Shown: positions 52,246 to 61,127, counted from the first letter of the stretch. The stretch is DNA of 64,000 bases from JAYWDA01 sp043779185 (GCA_043779185.1 JAYWEQ010000096.1:26660-90659); one strand, 5' to 3'. A program made the numbers and translations. The notes: generated by a model from the letters alone, not told the origin.

Positions 52246-53194
52246 GGTCTACAGTCTCCTGTTGTTCATTATTTTGTGCGAGTAATAATTCTTTTCGATT
52301 TTTTTCAATCACGCCCTTCATAAAAAATTCACCAGCTTTGTAGGAGCTGCGAACCAAAGGTCCCGAAGCCACGTACAAAAATCCCATTGTTTCCGCAACG
52401 GTTTGCCAGTGTTTAAATTTTTCAGGCGTAATAAATTCGATCACTTTTAAATGTCTTGGTGTTGGCTGCAGATACTGGCCAAAGGTGACAACATCACAGC
52501 CAACGTCGCGCAGATCTTTTAAGGCTTGAACAATTTCTTCATCTTGTTCGCCCAAGCCCAACATGATGGAAGACTTAGTGTACATTTTTGCATCTTTTGT
52601 TTTCACTGCACGCAGAACGTTCAAAGATTGGCGGTAAGTCGCTCTTGGGTCACGAACACTTGGAGTTAGACGCTCGACAGTTTCAATATTGTGAGCAAAC
52701 ACATCAGGCTTTGATTCCACCAGCTGCCCAATTAAAGTTTCATCGCCGCGAAAGTCGGGCGTTAAAATTTCGACAATTAATTCAGGAGAAAGTTTTTTAA
52801 TGGTGCTGACGGTCCGTGAAAAATGACTGGTGCCTTGATCGGGCAGATCATCGCGATCGACAGACGTGATCACGACGTATTTCAAACTCATTTGCGAAAT
52901 CGAGTAGGCCACTTTTTCAGGTTCAAAAGCATCGATGGCGCCTTTTGGATTTCCTGTTTTAATATTACAGAAGCGACAGCCGCGAGTGCAAACTTCACCC
53001 ATCAACATAAAGGTGGCCGTACCGCCGGACCAACATTCACCCATATTTGGGCATTTGGCCTCTTGGCAAACAGTCGCTAATTTAAGCTCGCCTAACATGT
53101 CTTTGATGCGCGCATAATTTTCACCTGAAGGGGCTCGAACTTTGAGCCACTCCGGTTTAGGAATAAAGGTTTTTTTCACAGCTGATTCTGGCAT
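52235..53194 (-). CDS. lipA: Lipoyl synthase
   Basis: Radical SAM enzyme inserting two sulfurs into octanoyl-lipoyl domains. 319 residues. The auxiliary cluster Cys are in CQEAKCPNMGECW (39-51) and the radical SAM cluster in GEVCTRGCRFCNIKTG. The conserved C-terminal Ser ligand region is in GPLVRSSYKAGE. It overlaps the E2 gene by 11 bases. With lipB two genes downstream it makes a complete endogenous lipoylation pathway. Confidence 0.96.
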   Translation of the reverse strand: MPESAVKKTFIPKPEWLKVRAPSGENYARIKDMLGELKLATVCQEAKCPNMGECWSGGTATFMLMGEVCTRGCRFCNIKTGNPKGAIDAFEPEKVAYSISQMSLKYVVITSVDRDDLPDQGTSHFSRTVSTIKKLSPELIVEILTPDFRGDETLIGQLVESKPDVFAHNIETVERLTPSVRDPRATYRQSLNVLRAVKTKDAKMYTKSSIMLGLGEQDEEIVQALKDLRDVGCDVVTFGQYLQPTPRHLKVIEFITPEKFKHWQTVAETMGFLYVASGPLVRSSYKAGEFFMKGVIEKNRKELLLAQNNEQQETVDHGN

Positions 53195-53288
53195 GGGTAG
53201 GTTCTAGTCTGCACGACTCTGGATGGCATCACATTACGCAAAGCGTCCTATGATCCTTTCTGAGCGAAAACTTGCTAAGGTCCGGGAC

Positions 53289-53993
53289 ATGAAAATACCC
53301 CAAAAGCTCGAGCAAGGAATCTTTCTGAAACGGTATAAGAGGTTTTTTGCTGATATCGAGTGGCAGGGGCAGGTGATCACAGCCCATGTTGCAAATACCG
53401 GCAGCCTAAAAAGTTGCGGAGAGTCGGGCAGTCCTTGTCTTTTTACAGTGCACGATGATCCCAAGCGAAAACTAAAATACAGCCTCGAGATGTTGCAGGC
53501 CCCGTCGGGCAGCTGGGTGGGGGTGAATACTTCTTTGCCAAACCAGTTGGTGAAGATGGCTCTGGCTGAAAAGACTCTTCCGCATTGGCAGGATTGGGAC
53601 GAAATTCATCCTGAATTTAAAATTAATGCCGAAACCCGTTTGGATTTTCGTTTGCGAAAAATCAGTCCAGAAAAATTTCACTATATTGAAGTTAAAAATG
53701 TGACCTTGATGCGAGAAAAAAAAGCGCAATTTCCAGATGCTGTGACCACCCGTGGACAAAAGCATTTGCGCGAGCTGATCATGCTTATGAAGGAAGGCCA
53801 CTCGGCAGAGCTAGTCTTTGTTGTTCAGCGCGAAGATTGCGAGGGCTTTACGACGGCCGATGATATTGATCCTGAATATGGTCAGATTTTTCGCGAGGCA
53901 GTTCAAGCTGGCCTTCGCGTGACGGCTTTAAAAACTAAGCTCAGTTCAGCTGGTATTGTGCTGACAGGGCAAGTTTTGCCAATTCAGCTTTAA
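53289..53993 (+). CDS. sfsA: SfsA family protein
   Basis: 235 residues from the ATG giving MKIPQKLEQGIFLKRYKRFF, the usual SfsA N-terminus; a frame start 22 codons earlier is rejected as too long. Conserved segments AHVANTGSLKSCGE, HYIEVKNVTLMREKKAQFPD and TTRGQKHLRELIMLMKEGHS follow; the D...E-x-K pattern suggests an RNase H/nuclease-like core. Described as a sugar fermentation stimulation or DNA-binding protein; true activity unclear. A strong terminator follows. Confidence 0.92.
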   Translation: MKIPQKLEQGIFLKRYKRFFADIEWQGQVITAHVANTGSLKSCGESGSPCLFTVHDDPKRKLKYSLEMLQAPSGSWVGVNTSLPNQLVKMALAEKTLPHWQDWDEIHPEFKINAETRLDFRLRKISPEKFHYIEVKNVTLMREKKAQFPDAVTTRGQKHLRELIMLMKEGHSAELVFVVQREDCEGFTTADDIDPEYGQIFREAVQAGLRVTALKTKLSSAGIVLTGQVLPIQL

Positions 53994-53996
53994 ATT

Positions 53997-54029
53997 AAAA
54001 AAAAGCCCGGGAGTTCCGGGCTTTTTTTA
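53997..54029. terminator. Bidirectional rho-independent terminator
   Basis: AGCCCGG and CCGGGCT pair around a five-base loop, flanked by an A-run on the left and a T-run on the right. It serves sfsA on the plus strand and the DsbA-like gene on the minus strand. Confidence 0.9.
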
Positions 54030-54064
54030 TTCTGCCGTCCATCGACGGAGCTTTTGCAAAAAAT

Positions 54065-54838
54065 CTATTTTAAATGACGATCAATGATCGTTTTGAACTC
54101 TTCGTAAGGATAAGCACCACGAAGTGAAACACCATTGATGATAAAACCCGGAGTTCCTGAGATCTGGAATTTTTTAGCTTCTTCAGTGTCTGCTGTGATC
54201 CGAGCCATGACTGAAGGATCATTTAAATCCTTATCCAATTTTTTCATATCAGCGCCCAAGCTTTTAGCCACAGACTTCAAATAAGTTTCGCCATCTTTTT
54301 TAAGTTGATCTTGATGTTGAAAAACTGCGTCGTGAAACTTTTCAGCTTTATCGCCACCTTGTTTTGCAATGGCCTCGAAATATTTAGCAGCTGGCAACGC
54401 TTTTGGATGGAACTCTAAAGGTAAATGTTTAAAAATAACTTTTACATCTTTAGGGTAGTTTTTTAAAACTTCTTGGACTGTTTGAAATCCCTTGCTGCAA
54501 TAAGGGCATTCAAAGTCAGAGTATTCAACGATCGTGATTTTTGCATTTTTAGGACCAAAAGCGACACGGCTGTCGTCGATCACTGGCTTTAAAGGATTTG
54601 CAAATTCGTCATCACGTTTTTTTGTTTCGTCAGCCATCATGTCTTCTTGCGCTTTTTTAGCGTAAGTTTCTTGCGCCTTCTTGACGGTCTCGAAAAATCC
54701 TTTTGGATCCTTTTCGATGGCGACATAGATGATGCTTGGATCTTTTTCAATGGCCTCTTTAATCTGTTTAGATGTCGGAGCGCAGGCCGCTAAGCCCAAA
54801 ACTAAAAGTAAACCTGTTAAAAGTTGAGATGTTTTCAA
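54065..54838 (-). CDS. DsbA-family thiol-disulfide lipoprotein
   Basis: 257 residues from a TTG giving MKTSQLLTGLLLVLGLAACA; GGAGG lies just before, and this start creates a lipoprotein signal with lipobox LAAC, so upstream frame extensions are rejected. The thioredoxin active site is EYSDFECPYCSKGFQTV (CPYC, about 106-109), and the cis-Pro loop is ISGTPGFIINGVSLRG. A charged helical linker separates the lipid anchor from the fold. It probably acts in the periplasm as an oxidase or isomerase. Confidence 0.88.
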   Translation of the reverse strand: MKTSQLLTGLLLVLGLAACAPTSKQIKEAIEKDPSIIYVAIEKDPKGFFETVKKAQETYAKKAQEDMMADETKKRDDEFANPLKPVIDDSRVAFGPKNAKITIVEYSDFECPYCSKGFQTVQEVLKNYPKDVKVIFKHLPLEFHPKALPAAKYFEAIAKQGGDKAEKFHDAVFQHQDQLKKDGETYLKSVAKSLGADMKKLDKDLNDPSVMARITADTEEAKKFQISGTPGFIINGVSLRGAYPYEEFKTIIDRHLK

Positions 54839-54984
54839 TATTCCTCCAAAGTTGTTTATTTCAAGCCTTTTGATCATGACATAACTTCCTATGAATCTAG
54901 AATCTTTTTCTTCCAGAAATCCTGCGTCGAAAAAAGAAGAAATTGGACTTTTGTGGAGGCGCAAGCAGTCATACAATCAACAGT

Positions 54985-55605
54985 ATGAAAACAAAAACAC
55001 TAGTTATGACCCTGATTTTGATGTTGAGTTCCTTTTCACAGGCCGGATTGCTTCTGACTTATCACAAGTTGGCCCTGAAGGACCTCGACCAGATGAATGA
55101 GATCGTCAGTTCGAAAATTAAAGAATCCAAGAAATCCTATGCGGGTAAGACCGTTCCTTTAAAGGAGGCTCTGCAAGCTGTCTTTGGTCGGCCCGATGAG
55201 GACAATATGGTGGAAAAGGTTCTTTCTCCTCTAAAAACCGAGCTTGAGGGCCAGGACGCCTGGGAAAAATCTTTGAAAGAACTGACAACCGAAGCGATCA
55301 ACGCTTTGAAAAACAGTAAAAATTTTAAAGCTGAAGTGCAGGTGACTTATCAAGTGTTCCTGGAAAATCTTCTGGCTCAGCTGAAGCCCGACCTTGGTAA
55401 AGGGGGTTTTGAATCAAAACTTGTCGAAAAGATTCGTGACGCAAAACTTGAGATCAGTCCGGCGGCTCAAAGCGAGCGAAAGTTAAGAATGATGAAAACT
55501 CCGGTTTCGCCCTCAGAAATTGCTAATATGATCCTCACGGAGACCAAGGTCCAGCCGTCGCCGTCGAGCGACGCTCCCGAAAAAGCCCCTGCGCCGACCG
55601 AGTAA
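54985..55605 (+). CDS. Secreted protein of unknown function
   Basis: 206 residues from the ATG giving MKTKTLVMTLILMLSSFSQA, a Sec signal. The frame opens 14 codons earlier, in sequence with no signal. The mature part is helical and charged (LKELTTEAINALKNSKNFKA, LVEKIRDAKLEI), ending in a Pro/Ser/Glu-rich tail. Divergent from the DsbA-like gene. No family recognised. Confidence 0.65.
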   Translation: MKTKTLVMTLILMLSSFSQAGLLLTYHKLALKDLDQMNEIVSSKIKESKKSYAGKTVPLKEALQAVFGRPDEDNMVEKVLSPLKTELEGQDAWEKSLKELTTEAINALKNSKNFKAEVQVTYQVFLENLLAQLKPDLGKGGFESKLVEKIRDAKLEISPAAQSERKLRMMKTPVSPSEIANMILTETKVQPSPSSDAPEKAPAPTE

Positions 55606-55616
55606 AAAATAATCAG

Positions 55617-55639
55617 CGGCCAGAAAATTCTTCTGGCCG
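55617..55639. terminator. Hairpin after the secreted-protein gene
   Basis: CGGCCAGA pairs with TCTGGCCG across a seven-base loop, 12 bases after the stop. There is no T-run directly after the stem, so a terminator role is likely but not certain. Confidence 0.55.
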
Positions 55640-55728
55640 AAAGTAGAAAGTGTTTCAGAACGACTCAAGTTTTTCCTAAGAACCACCGAAAAAATATTCA
55701 GAACTCGAAACGGATTTCGGAGGTCAGA

Positions 55729-56007
55729 ATGTTTTTGCAGGGAAATTTACAAGCCGTATTTGACGCACTTTACACCATAGGTGCTATCGATCCTGTCTTA
55801 AAGTTGGACTGGGACACGGTCAACAGACAGATGGTTGCAAATCCTCATATCGTGCATGCGGCTTGTTCGGCCATTAACGCCTGCAAAGGTGACACTGATC
55901 TTATGGTGCAAAAACTGCATCGCATGGAAGAAAAATCGGTTCATTTTGTTGCCTTAGAAGTGGCTCGCGAATTTTGTGAAGCCCAGGGCCGCAAAGAGCT
56001 GCATTAA
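55729..56007 (+). CDS. Small cytoplasmic protein of unknown function
   Basis: 92 residues without a signal peptide. The ribosome site CGGAGG lies seven bases before the ATG. The sequence is mixed helical (LQAVFDALYTIGAIDPVLKL, QKLHRMEEKSVHFVALEVAR), with three cysteines (SACSAINAC-type spacing near 46 and one near 84). It begins a same-strand run with the cupredoxin-like and CpaF genes. I recognise no family; a CpaF accessory role is conjecture. Confidence 0.65.
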   Translation: MFLQGNLQAVFDALYTIGAIDPVLKLDWDTVNRQMVANPHIVHAACSAINACKGDTDLMVQKLHRMEEKSVHFVALEVAREFCEAQGRKELH

Positions 56008-56039
56008 GCTAAAATATTTTCAGGAAAAAAGAGGTTTTT

Positions 56040-56513
56040 ATGAACCGAAGCTTGTTAATTATTCTGTGTCTGTGGCTGACCCAAGCGATGGCTTGGGATG
56101 TGGATTTGTCTCGGCGGCAAGTTGATTTCAATCGCATCACCAATCAAAGTCGTTTGCCCGCCATCAACGTCGAGGAAGAACCACTGGGACTTTTGCAAAA
56201 AGCCTTAGCCATCCCTGATGTTTCACAAGATATCGTCATCGTGAATACCGAAACTGGATTTGTTCCGGACAAGGTGAACGTGAAAAAAGGCGGCAGTTAC
56301 AAAATCTATATCGTTAACGTCGATTCGAAACATAAGAATTCCAGTTTCATCTTAGATGCTTTCGCTGAGCACCACTCGACGACTTACGGGAAAATAAAAA
56401 CATTTACGATCACTCCTAAAGCTGAGGGCGTATTTACATTTCAATCTCCTGAATCAGGAATTGAAGGCCGTTTGGTGGTCGCTCCGAATGAGCGTCAGCC
56501 AGCCAGTCGATAG
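56040..56513 (+). CDS. Secreted cupredoxin-fold protein lacking clear copper ligands
   Basis: 157 residues with a signal peptide (SLLIILCLWLTQAMAW). From about 75 the strand pattern is that of a cupredoxin (NTETGFVPDKVNVKKGGSYK, IKTFTITPKAEGVFTFQSPE, GIEGRLVVAP). The Cys of the usual copper site (C-x-H-x-M region) is missing, so a structural or interaction role is more likely than electron transfer. It is nine bases ahead of the CpaF gene, which suggests the two work together. Confidence 0.7.
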   Translation: MNRSLLIILCLWLTQAMAWDVDLSRRQVDFNRITNQSRLPAINVEEEPLGLLQKALAIPDVSQDIVIVNTETGFVPDKVNVKKGGSYKIYIVNVDSKHKNSSFILDAFAEHHSTTYGKIKTFTITPKAEGVFTFQSPESGIEGRLVVAPNERQPASR

Positions 56514-56522
56514 GGGACAGAA

Positions 56523-57635
56523 ATGGACGGCGGAGCTTCAGACGTTTTTAAAACAACAATTCGTCAGAACCTTGGCCCCATAGTGCCTTTTTTAGATGAT
56601 CCAACTATTTCTGAAATATTGATCAATGGTCCGCATGAAATTTTTGTTGAACGAGCCGGTAAATTAGAAAAAACCACAGCGCGATTTACAGATGAAGATT
56701 CCCTCAGGTCTGCCGTGACCAGTGTCGCTCAAAGTGTCAAACGCAGAATCAGCGAAGACGAGCCAAGACTGGATGCTCGGCTTCCCGATGGATCGCGCTT
56801 TGCTGTCGTGATTCCACCGTGTTCGCGCAAAGGCACAACCGTTAGTATTCGAAAATTCACAAACAATAAAATTTCTTTTGCGGACTACATTAAAAAAGGC
56901 GCGATCTCTGAAGATGGAGCGCGATTTTTAGATGTCTGTATGTTTCTAGGAAAAAATATTATCGTCAGTGGTGGAACGGGCTCAGGAAAAACCACTTTGC
57001 TGGGGCTTTTATGCACCCGCATTCCCAAAGGCCAACGCATTATTGTGATCGAAGACTCTAGTGAATTGCAGGTCAATTACGATCATGTTGTGATGTTTGA
57101 AACGCAAATGCCAGACGCCACAGGAAAAGGCGAAGTCACGATCAAAGATTTATTAAAATCCAGTTTAAGATTGCGGCCCGATCGAATTATCGTCGGAGAA
57201 GTCAGATCTTCTGAAGCCATGGAATTAATTAACGCTATGAATACCGGCCACAAAGGCTGCATGGGCACGGTGCATGCGAACACACCTGAAGATGCCATTG
57301 TTCGTTTGGAAGCCTTGGCGCAAGGTGGAGATGCGAAGATCAGTGAAAAAGCATTGCGCAGCCAAGTGTCCTCGGCTGTAGAACTGATGGTGCAAGTCTC
57401 AAGATTATCCGACGGCTCACGCCGAGTGACAGCGATCAGCGAGGTCAGCGGCTTTAATGTCGATGGAAGTTATAACGTGACGCCGATCTTTCAAATGTCG
57501 CGCCTAGTTCGAAAAGCCGATGGAACATTAGACGGAAAATTGGAAGCCAGTGGCGAAGTCCCTACTTTCATTGACGAAATCAATGACAATAACTTGCCAT
57601 TTCCGGTCTCTAAATTTGTGAAGCCCGCCGCATAA
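56523..57635 (+). CDS. cpaF: CpaF/TadA-type secretion ATPase
   Basis: 370 residues. The N-terminal part (PFLDDPTISEILINGPHEIF) is the CpaF leader; Walker A is VSGGTGSGKTTLLGLLC (148-164), the Asp box VIEDSSELQ, Walker B-like LRPDRIIVGEVRSSEAMEL, and His box GHKGCMGTVHANTPEDAI. Cytoplasmic motor of Flp/Tad pilus or related systems. No pilin, TadB/C or CpaB-E genes are in this window, so it is an orphan paired only with two small genes. Bdellovibrio needs pili for prey entry; whether this motor serves that is unknown. Confidence 0.92.
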   Translation: MDGGASDVFKTTIRQNLGPIVPFLDDPTISEILINGPHEIFVERAGKLEKTTARFTDEDSLRSAVTSVAQSVKRRISEDEPRLDARLPDGSRFAVVIPPCSRKGTTVSIRKFTNNKISFADYIKKGAISEDGARFLDVCMFLGKNIIVSGGTGSGKTTLLGLLCTRIPKGQRIIVIEDSSELQVNYDHVVMFETQMPDATGKGEVTIKDLLKSSLRLRPDRIIVGEVRSSEAMELINAMNTGHKGCMGTVHANTPEDAIVRLEALAQGGDAKISEKALRSQVSSAVELMVQVSRLSDGSRRVTAISEVSGFNVDGSYNVTPIFQMSRLVRKADGTLDGKLEASGEVPTFIDEINDNNLPFPVSKFVKPAA

Positions 57636-57708
57636 GTTAAACCTTAAGTCTTTTTATTTGACAGGTCCGGCCTCCTTTGTGGGAATACAAAGTTATAAGG
57701 AGGGGAAT

Positions 57709-58149
57709 ATGAAAAGAAGTTTGAATCTATTGATTTTCGCAGTGATGGCCCTTTTCGCGGTCAGTGCTTCGGCACATCCGGGGGATCTCACATCAAATAT
57801 TTACGGCTGGTGGCAGGTGCAAAGACCTTTGGCCGACGATCCCACCGTTTATTCAACAGGAAAAATTTATTTCAGTGAAGATGCAATAACATTTGAAACG
57901 ACCTGCAGTTTTTCTCGGGGACCAGAATTAAGAGTCCAAGCGTCTTCGCCGATCAATTACGACTTTAATTATTTTACCATTCTGCAAAGTCAGCACTCGG
58001 TGACTCAGTCGGGAAATGTTGCTTGCGTGGCCGATTTAACAGCCGGACCGATCGAGTATTACTTTGAAACGGATGCTTATGGCGTTGTCGCAGATCGTTT
58101 GGTCATCTTCAATCGAAACACAGGTTTTCGAATGAACTTAGTTCGATAG
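57709..58149 (+). CDS. Small secreted protein, lipocalin-like possibility
   Basis: 146 residues from the ATG following AAGGAGG. The signal peptide (NLLIFAVMALFAVSASA) ends near residue 21. The mature protein is beta-rich (IYGWWQVQRPLADDPTVYST, KIYFSEDAITFETTCSF) with two Cys (near 63 and 110) that may pair. The WWQV start and short strands resemble META or lipocalin-like small barrels, but no family is secure. Confidence 0.65.
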   Translation: MKRSLNLLIFAVMALFAVSASAHPGDLTSNIYGWWQVQRPLADDPTVYSTGKIYFSEDAITFETTCSFSRGPELRVQASSPINYDFNYFTILQSQHSVTQSGNVACVADLTAGPIEYYFETDAYGVVADRLVIFNRNTGFRMNLVR

Positions 58150-58159
58150 TTGTTAACAA

Positions 58160-58192
58160 GCGCTTTAAGCAGTCCTTAAAGCGCGTTTTTTT
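58160..58192 (+). terminator. Rho-independent terminator
   Basis: GCGCTTTAAG pairs with CTTAAAGCGC across a five-base loop, followed by GTTTTTTT. Ends the small secreted-protein transcript. Confidence 0.9.
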
Positions 58193-58249
58193 AAAAAAAC
58201 TGTCAAGCGTCGCCGTGACAGCTCTTGCAAATTAAGTTATCTATTTTCC

Positions 58250-58738
58250 ATGGCAAAAGAAATCGCAATTTTAGCAGGTGGATGTTTTTGGGGCGTTGAA
58301 GAAATTCTTCGTAAAATTCAAGGGGTTCTTGAAACCGAAGTGGGATATTGTGGCGGTGAGATGGTCAGCCCATCTTATGAAGATATTAAAAAAGGCACCA
58401 CAAATCACTCTGAAGCCGTAAAAATTGAATTTGAAAACAGCCAACTGACTTTTGAGCAGCTGCTGGATTATTTTTTTCGACTGCACGATCCGACAACCTT
58501 AAATCGTCAAGGCAACGACATCGGAACTCAGTACCGGTCCTCGATTTTTTGTCAGTCGGAAGATCAAAAGCAAACGGCCGAAAAGAAGAAGGATCTGGTG
58601 CAAAAATCAGGACGCTGGTCGCGGCCGATCGTGACAAAAATCACTGAAAAAATGCCCTTTTATTCAGCAGAAAAATATCACCAAGATTACTTGCAGAAAC
58701 ATCCTGACGGCTATAACTGCCACTATTTAAGGGATTAA
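58250..58738 (+). CDS. msrA: Peptide-methionine (S)-S-oxide reductase
   Basis: 162 residues. The catalytic motif ILAGGCFWGVEEILRKIQGV carries the active Cys; VGYCGGEMVSPSYEDI, LDYFFRLHDPTTLNRQGNDI and FYSAEKYHQDYLQKHP are the other MsrA landmarks. Repairs oxidised methionine. No MsrB domain is fused and no msrB follows. No strong ribosome site is seen before the ATG. Confidence 0.96.
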   Translation: MAKEIAILAGGCFWGVEEILRKIQGVLETEVGYCGGEMVSPSYEDIKKGTTNHSEAVKIEFENSQLTFEQLLDYFFRLHDPTTLNRQGNDIGTQYRSSIFCQSEDQKQTAEKKKDLVQKSGRWSRPIVTKITEKMPFYSAEKYHQDYLQKHPDGYNCHYLRD

Positions 58739-58753
58739 GGTTTATCCTGGGCA

Positions 58754-58778
58754 ATTTTGCTTAATATTTAAGCAAAAT
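58754..58778. terminator. AT-rich hairpin after msrA
   Basis: ATTTTGCTTA pairs with TAAGCAAAAT around a five-base loop, 15 bases after the msrA stop. There is no clear T-run; a weak terminator or processing site. Confidence 0.45.
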
Positions 58779-58848
58779 ATCAAAATTCAACCTCTGAAAC
58801 CTTTGAATCTTCCCTAGCAATCGTCCTTCATTTAAGTTAAAAAAACCC

Positions 58849-59862
58849 GTGCATTTTAGCTGTAAGATTTCTAATGCCATTTTGACCTATCTTGAAGATC
58901 AAGGAGAAGACCTTTCTCCTTTGTATGATCAATTGGCATGGCCCCTTGAGCTTCTGAATGACTCTTCTTACTGGCTGAGTGCGCCAGATATGGAAAACTT
59001 TTTAGAATCCGTTCTGCGCTTATCGTTAACTAAAAACGAACACAATGCTTTAGTGGCCGCTGGTCATGCGGGTCCACAAAATCGTGCCTGGGGCGTCTTG
59101 GACAGCGTTCTTAAAATGATGCCAAGGCCGCAAGATGTTTTCCAGCAGCCGGAACGATTTCTTTCTTATTTTATTTCCCCGGAACCGCCGGTTGAAAATG
59201 TGATTCGCTCGGAAAATAAAATTTCTTTCGACCTGCCGCTACCGTCCGAACAGTATCCGCATGTCTCTTGTTACCTGAAGGCGGCTTTTGAATCTTTGCC
59301 TTTGTATGTCGGCCAAGAAAAAGCCCAGTGCGAGTGGAATCATATTACACTGACCTTAAGTTGGAGTGCCCCGCAAGCATCGATGTTCACTGTTGATCCG
59401 GGTCATCAAATCAGTCCCGAACTTTTGCAAAATGTGATTGATGAATTGCAAAAACATCAGCGCGAGTTAGAAGAAAAAAATCGCGATTTGCAAAGAAAAA
59501 ACGAAGAGCTTCAACAGGCGCAGCGCCACATTCAGTCGCCGTTCAGCGCGCGGGGACCAGAGTTAATTCCGCAAGAAATTTCACTTTCACAAATGGCCTT
59601 TACAGAAGCAGAGCCAGGCTACGTGATTGCCCAAAATTTAGCGCGTTTGCACGACTATATGGTTCGCGCCCAGCAGTTAGTCACCGTTCTTGCTTCCCAA
59701 GGTAAAGTCAGCCCCGCCGTCAAAGAAATTATGCGACGGGTGGATTGGGACTTCGTTAAAAATCAATATCCTCGAACCATTTCAGAAAGTGTTGAGCACT
59801 TAAGAAAATGGCAGGGGCAAAATAATTCCAAAATAACTAAAGAGGTTGAAACTCATGTCTGA
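58849..59862 (+). CDS. Unknown protein with sensor-like N-terminal domain and coiled coil
   Basis: 337 residues from a GTG. Residues 5-185 form a globular region (ISNAILTYLEDQGEDLSPLY, SYWLSAPDMENFLESVLRLS, then RAWGVLDSVLKMM) faintly like the N-terminal ligand domain of some AraC-type regulators (PF12625) or heme-NO-type sensors; this is not secure. A coiled coil (ELQKHQRELEEKNRDLQRKN) covers about 201-228, and a helical C-terminal part follows. No output domain is recognised. It overlaps eno by eight bases. Possibly a signalling adaptor. Confidence 0.6.
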   Translation: MHFSCKISNAILTYLEDQGEDLSPLYDQLAWPLELLNDSSYWLSAPDMENFLESVLRLSLTKNEHNALVAAGHAGPQNRAWGVLDSVLKMMPRPQDVFQQPERFLSYFISPEPPVENVIRSENKISFDLPLPSEQYPHVSCYLKAAFESLPLYVGQEKAQCEWNHITLTLSWSAPQASMFTVDPGHQISPELLQNVIDELQKHQRELEEKNRDLQRKNEELQQAQRHIQSPFSARGPELIPQEISLSQMAFTEAEPGYVIAQNLARLHDYMVRAQQLVTVLASQGKVSPAVKEIMRRVDWDFVKNQYPRTISESVEHLRKWQGQNNSKITKEVETHV

Positions 59863-61123
59863 AATTATTCATGTCCACGCTCGTGAAATTCTTGATAGTC
59901 GCGGAAACCCCACCATTGAAGTTGAAGTCGCAACCGCCGATGGGGCTTTAGGTCGAGCGGCCGTGCCATCAGGTGCTTCCACGGGTGCCCACGAAGCTTA
60001 CGAGCTTCGGGATGACGATAAAAAAAGATATCAAGGTAAAGGTGTTCTAAGCGCGATTAAAAATGTGCAGGATAAAATCAGCCCCGAACTTTTGGGACAA
60101 GATGTCTCTGAGCAGGTTTTTATCGACACGCTCCTTCGTCAAATCGATGGCTCAGAAAATAAATCGAAATTAGGTGCGAATGCCATCCTCGGAGTTTCTT
60201 TGGCGGTTGCAAAAGCAGCAGCGCAGGAAGCAGGCCTGCCGTTGTATCGTTATATTGGCGGATCTCAGGCCTTTCATTTGCCCGTGCCTTTGATGAATTT
60301 GGTGAACGGTGGCGCGCACGCCAATAACGGTCTTGATGTGCAAGAATTTATGGTTGTGCCAACAGTGAATGGCTCTTTCAAAGAATCATTACGAGCTGGG
60401 GCCGAGATTTTTCACACTCTGAAAAAGATTCTTAATAAGAAAGGTTTATCGACGGGTGTGGGTGATGAGGGCGGCTTTGCGCCGACTTTGACATGCAACC
60501 AAGATGCTTTGGATCTTTTAATGGAGGCGATTTCAACAGCGGGCTATGAGCCTGGGCAAAATGTTTTCTTAGCATTAGATGTGGCGGCAACCGAGCTTTA
60601 TGATAATGGCTCTTACCGATGGGAGAAAAAGAAAATTTCGCCGTCTGAGTTGCAAGGAATTTACAAAGGTTGGACTGAAAAATATCCGTTGATCAGTATC
60701 GAAGATGGTTTTTCAGAAGACGACTGGGATTCTTGGCAGAAAAGCACTAAAGATATTGGTGCCAACATCCAATTGGTCGGCGATGATTTGTTCGTCACAA
60801 ATCCTAAGCGCTTAAGAACAGGGATTGAAAAACAAGCGGCAAATGCCTTACTTGTAAAAGTGAATCAAATTGGAACTTTGACAGAAACGGCAGAAGCGGT
60901 TTCTCTCGCGCAGCGAAATAAATTTAAAACTGTGATGTCTCATCGCAGTGGTGAAACAGAAGATACAACAATTGCAGATCTTGCGGTGGCTTTGAATTGT
61001 CATCAAATTAAAACAGGAAGTCTTTGTCGGAGTGAACGAACCGCTAAATACAATCAGCTTCTTCGGATCGAAGAGGAGCTTGGCACCAGCGCTAAGTATT
61101 GGGATAAAGCGGCGTTTGAATAG
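59855..61123 (+). CDS. eno: Enolase
   Basis: 422 residues from the ATG giving MSEIIHVHAREILDSRGNPT, with GAGG nine bases upstream; a TTG-like extension of three codons is rejected. Key segments: SGASTGAHEAYELRDDD, GVGDEGGFAP, ISIEDGFSEDDWD, LVGDDLFVTNPKRL and the catalytic SHRSGETEDTTIADLAVA. Glycolytic 2-phosphoglycerate dehydratase. FtsB lies two genes on, matching the eno-ftsB order seen in proteobacteria, here interrupted by one unknown gene. Confidence 0.98.
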   Translation: MSEIIHVHAREILDSRGNPTIEVEVATADGALGRAAVPSGASTGAHEAYELRDDDKKRYQGKGVLSAIKNVQDKISPELLGQDVSEQVFIDTLLRQIDGSENKSKLGANAILGVSLAVAKAAAQEAGLPLYRYIGGSQAFHLPVPLMNLVNGGAHANNGLDVQEFMVVPTVNGSFKESLRAGAEIFHTLKKILNKKGLSTGVGDEGGFAPTLTCNQDALDLLMEAISTAGYEPGQNVFLALDVAATELYDNGSYRWEKKKISPSELQGIYKGWTEKYPLISIEDGFSEDDWDSWQKSTKDIGANIQLVGDDLFVTNPKRLRTGIEKQAANALLVKVNQIGTLTETAEAVSLAQRNKFKTVMSHRSGETEDTTIADLAVALNCHQIKTGSLCRSERTAKYNQLLRIEEELGTSAKYWDKAAFE

Positions 61124-61127
61124 CGGA

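Noticed and set aside
56040..56513. Considered matching the Bdellovibrio hit-locus genes beside a CpaF-type gene
   Set aside because: The small proteins here do not fit my memory of Bd0108/Bd0109, and no other Flp pilus genes are adjacent.
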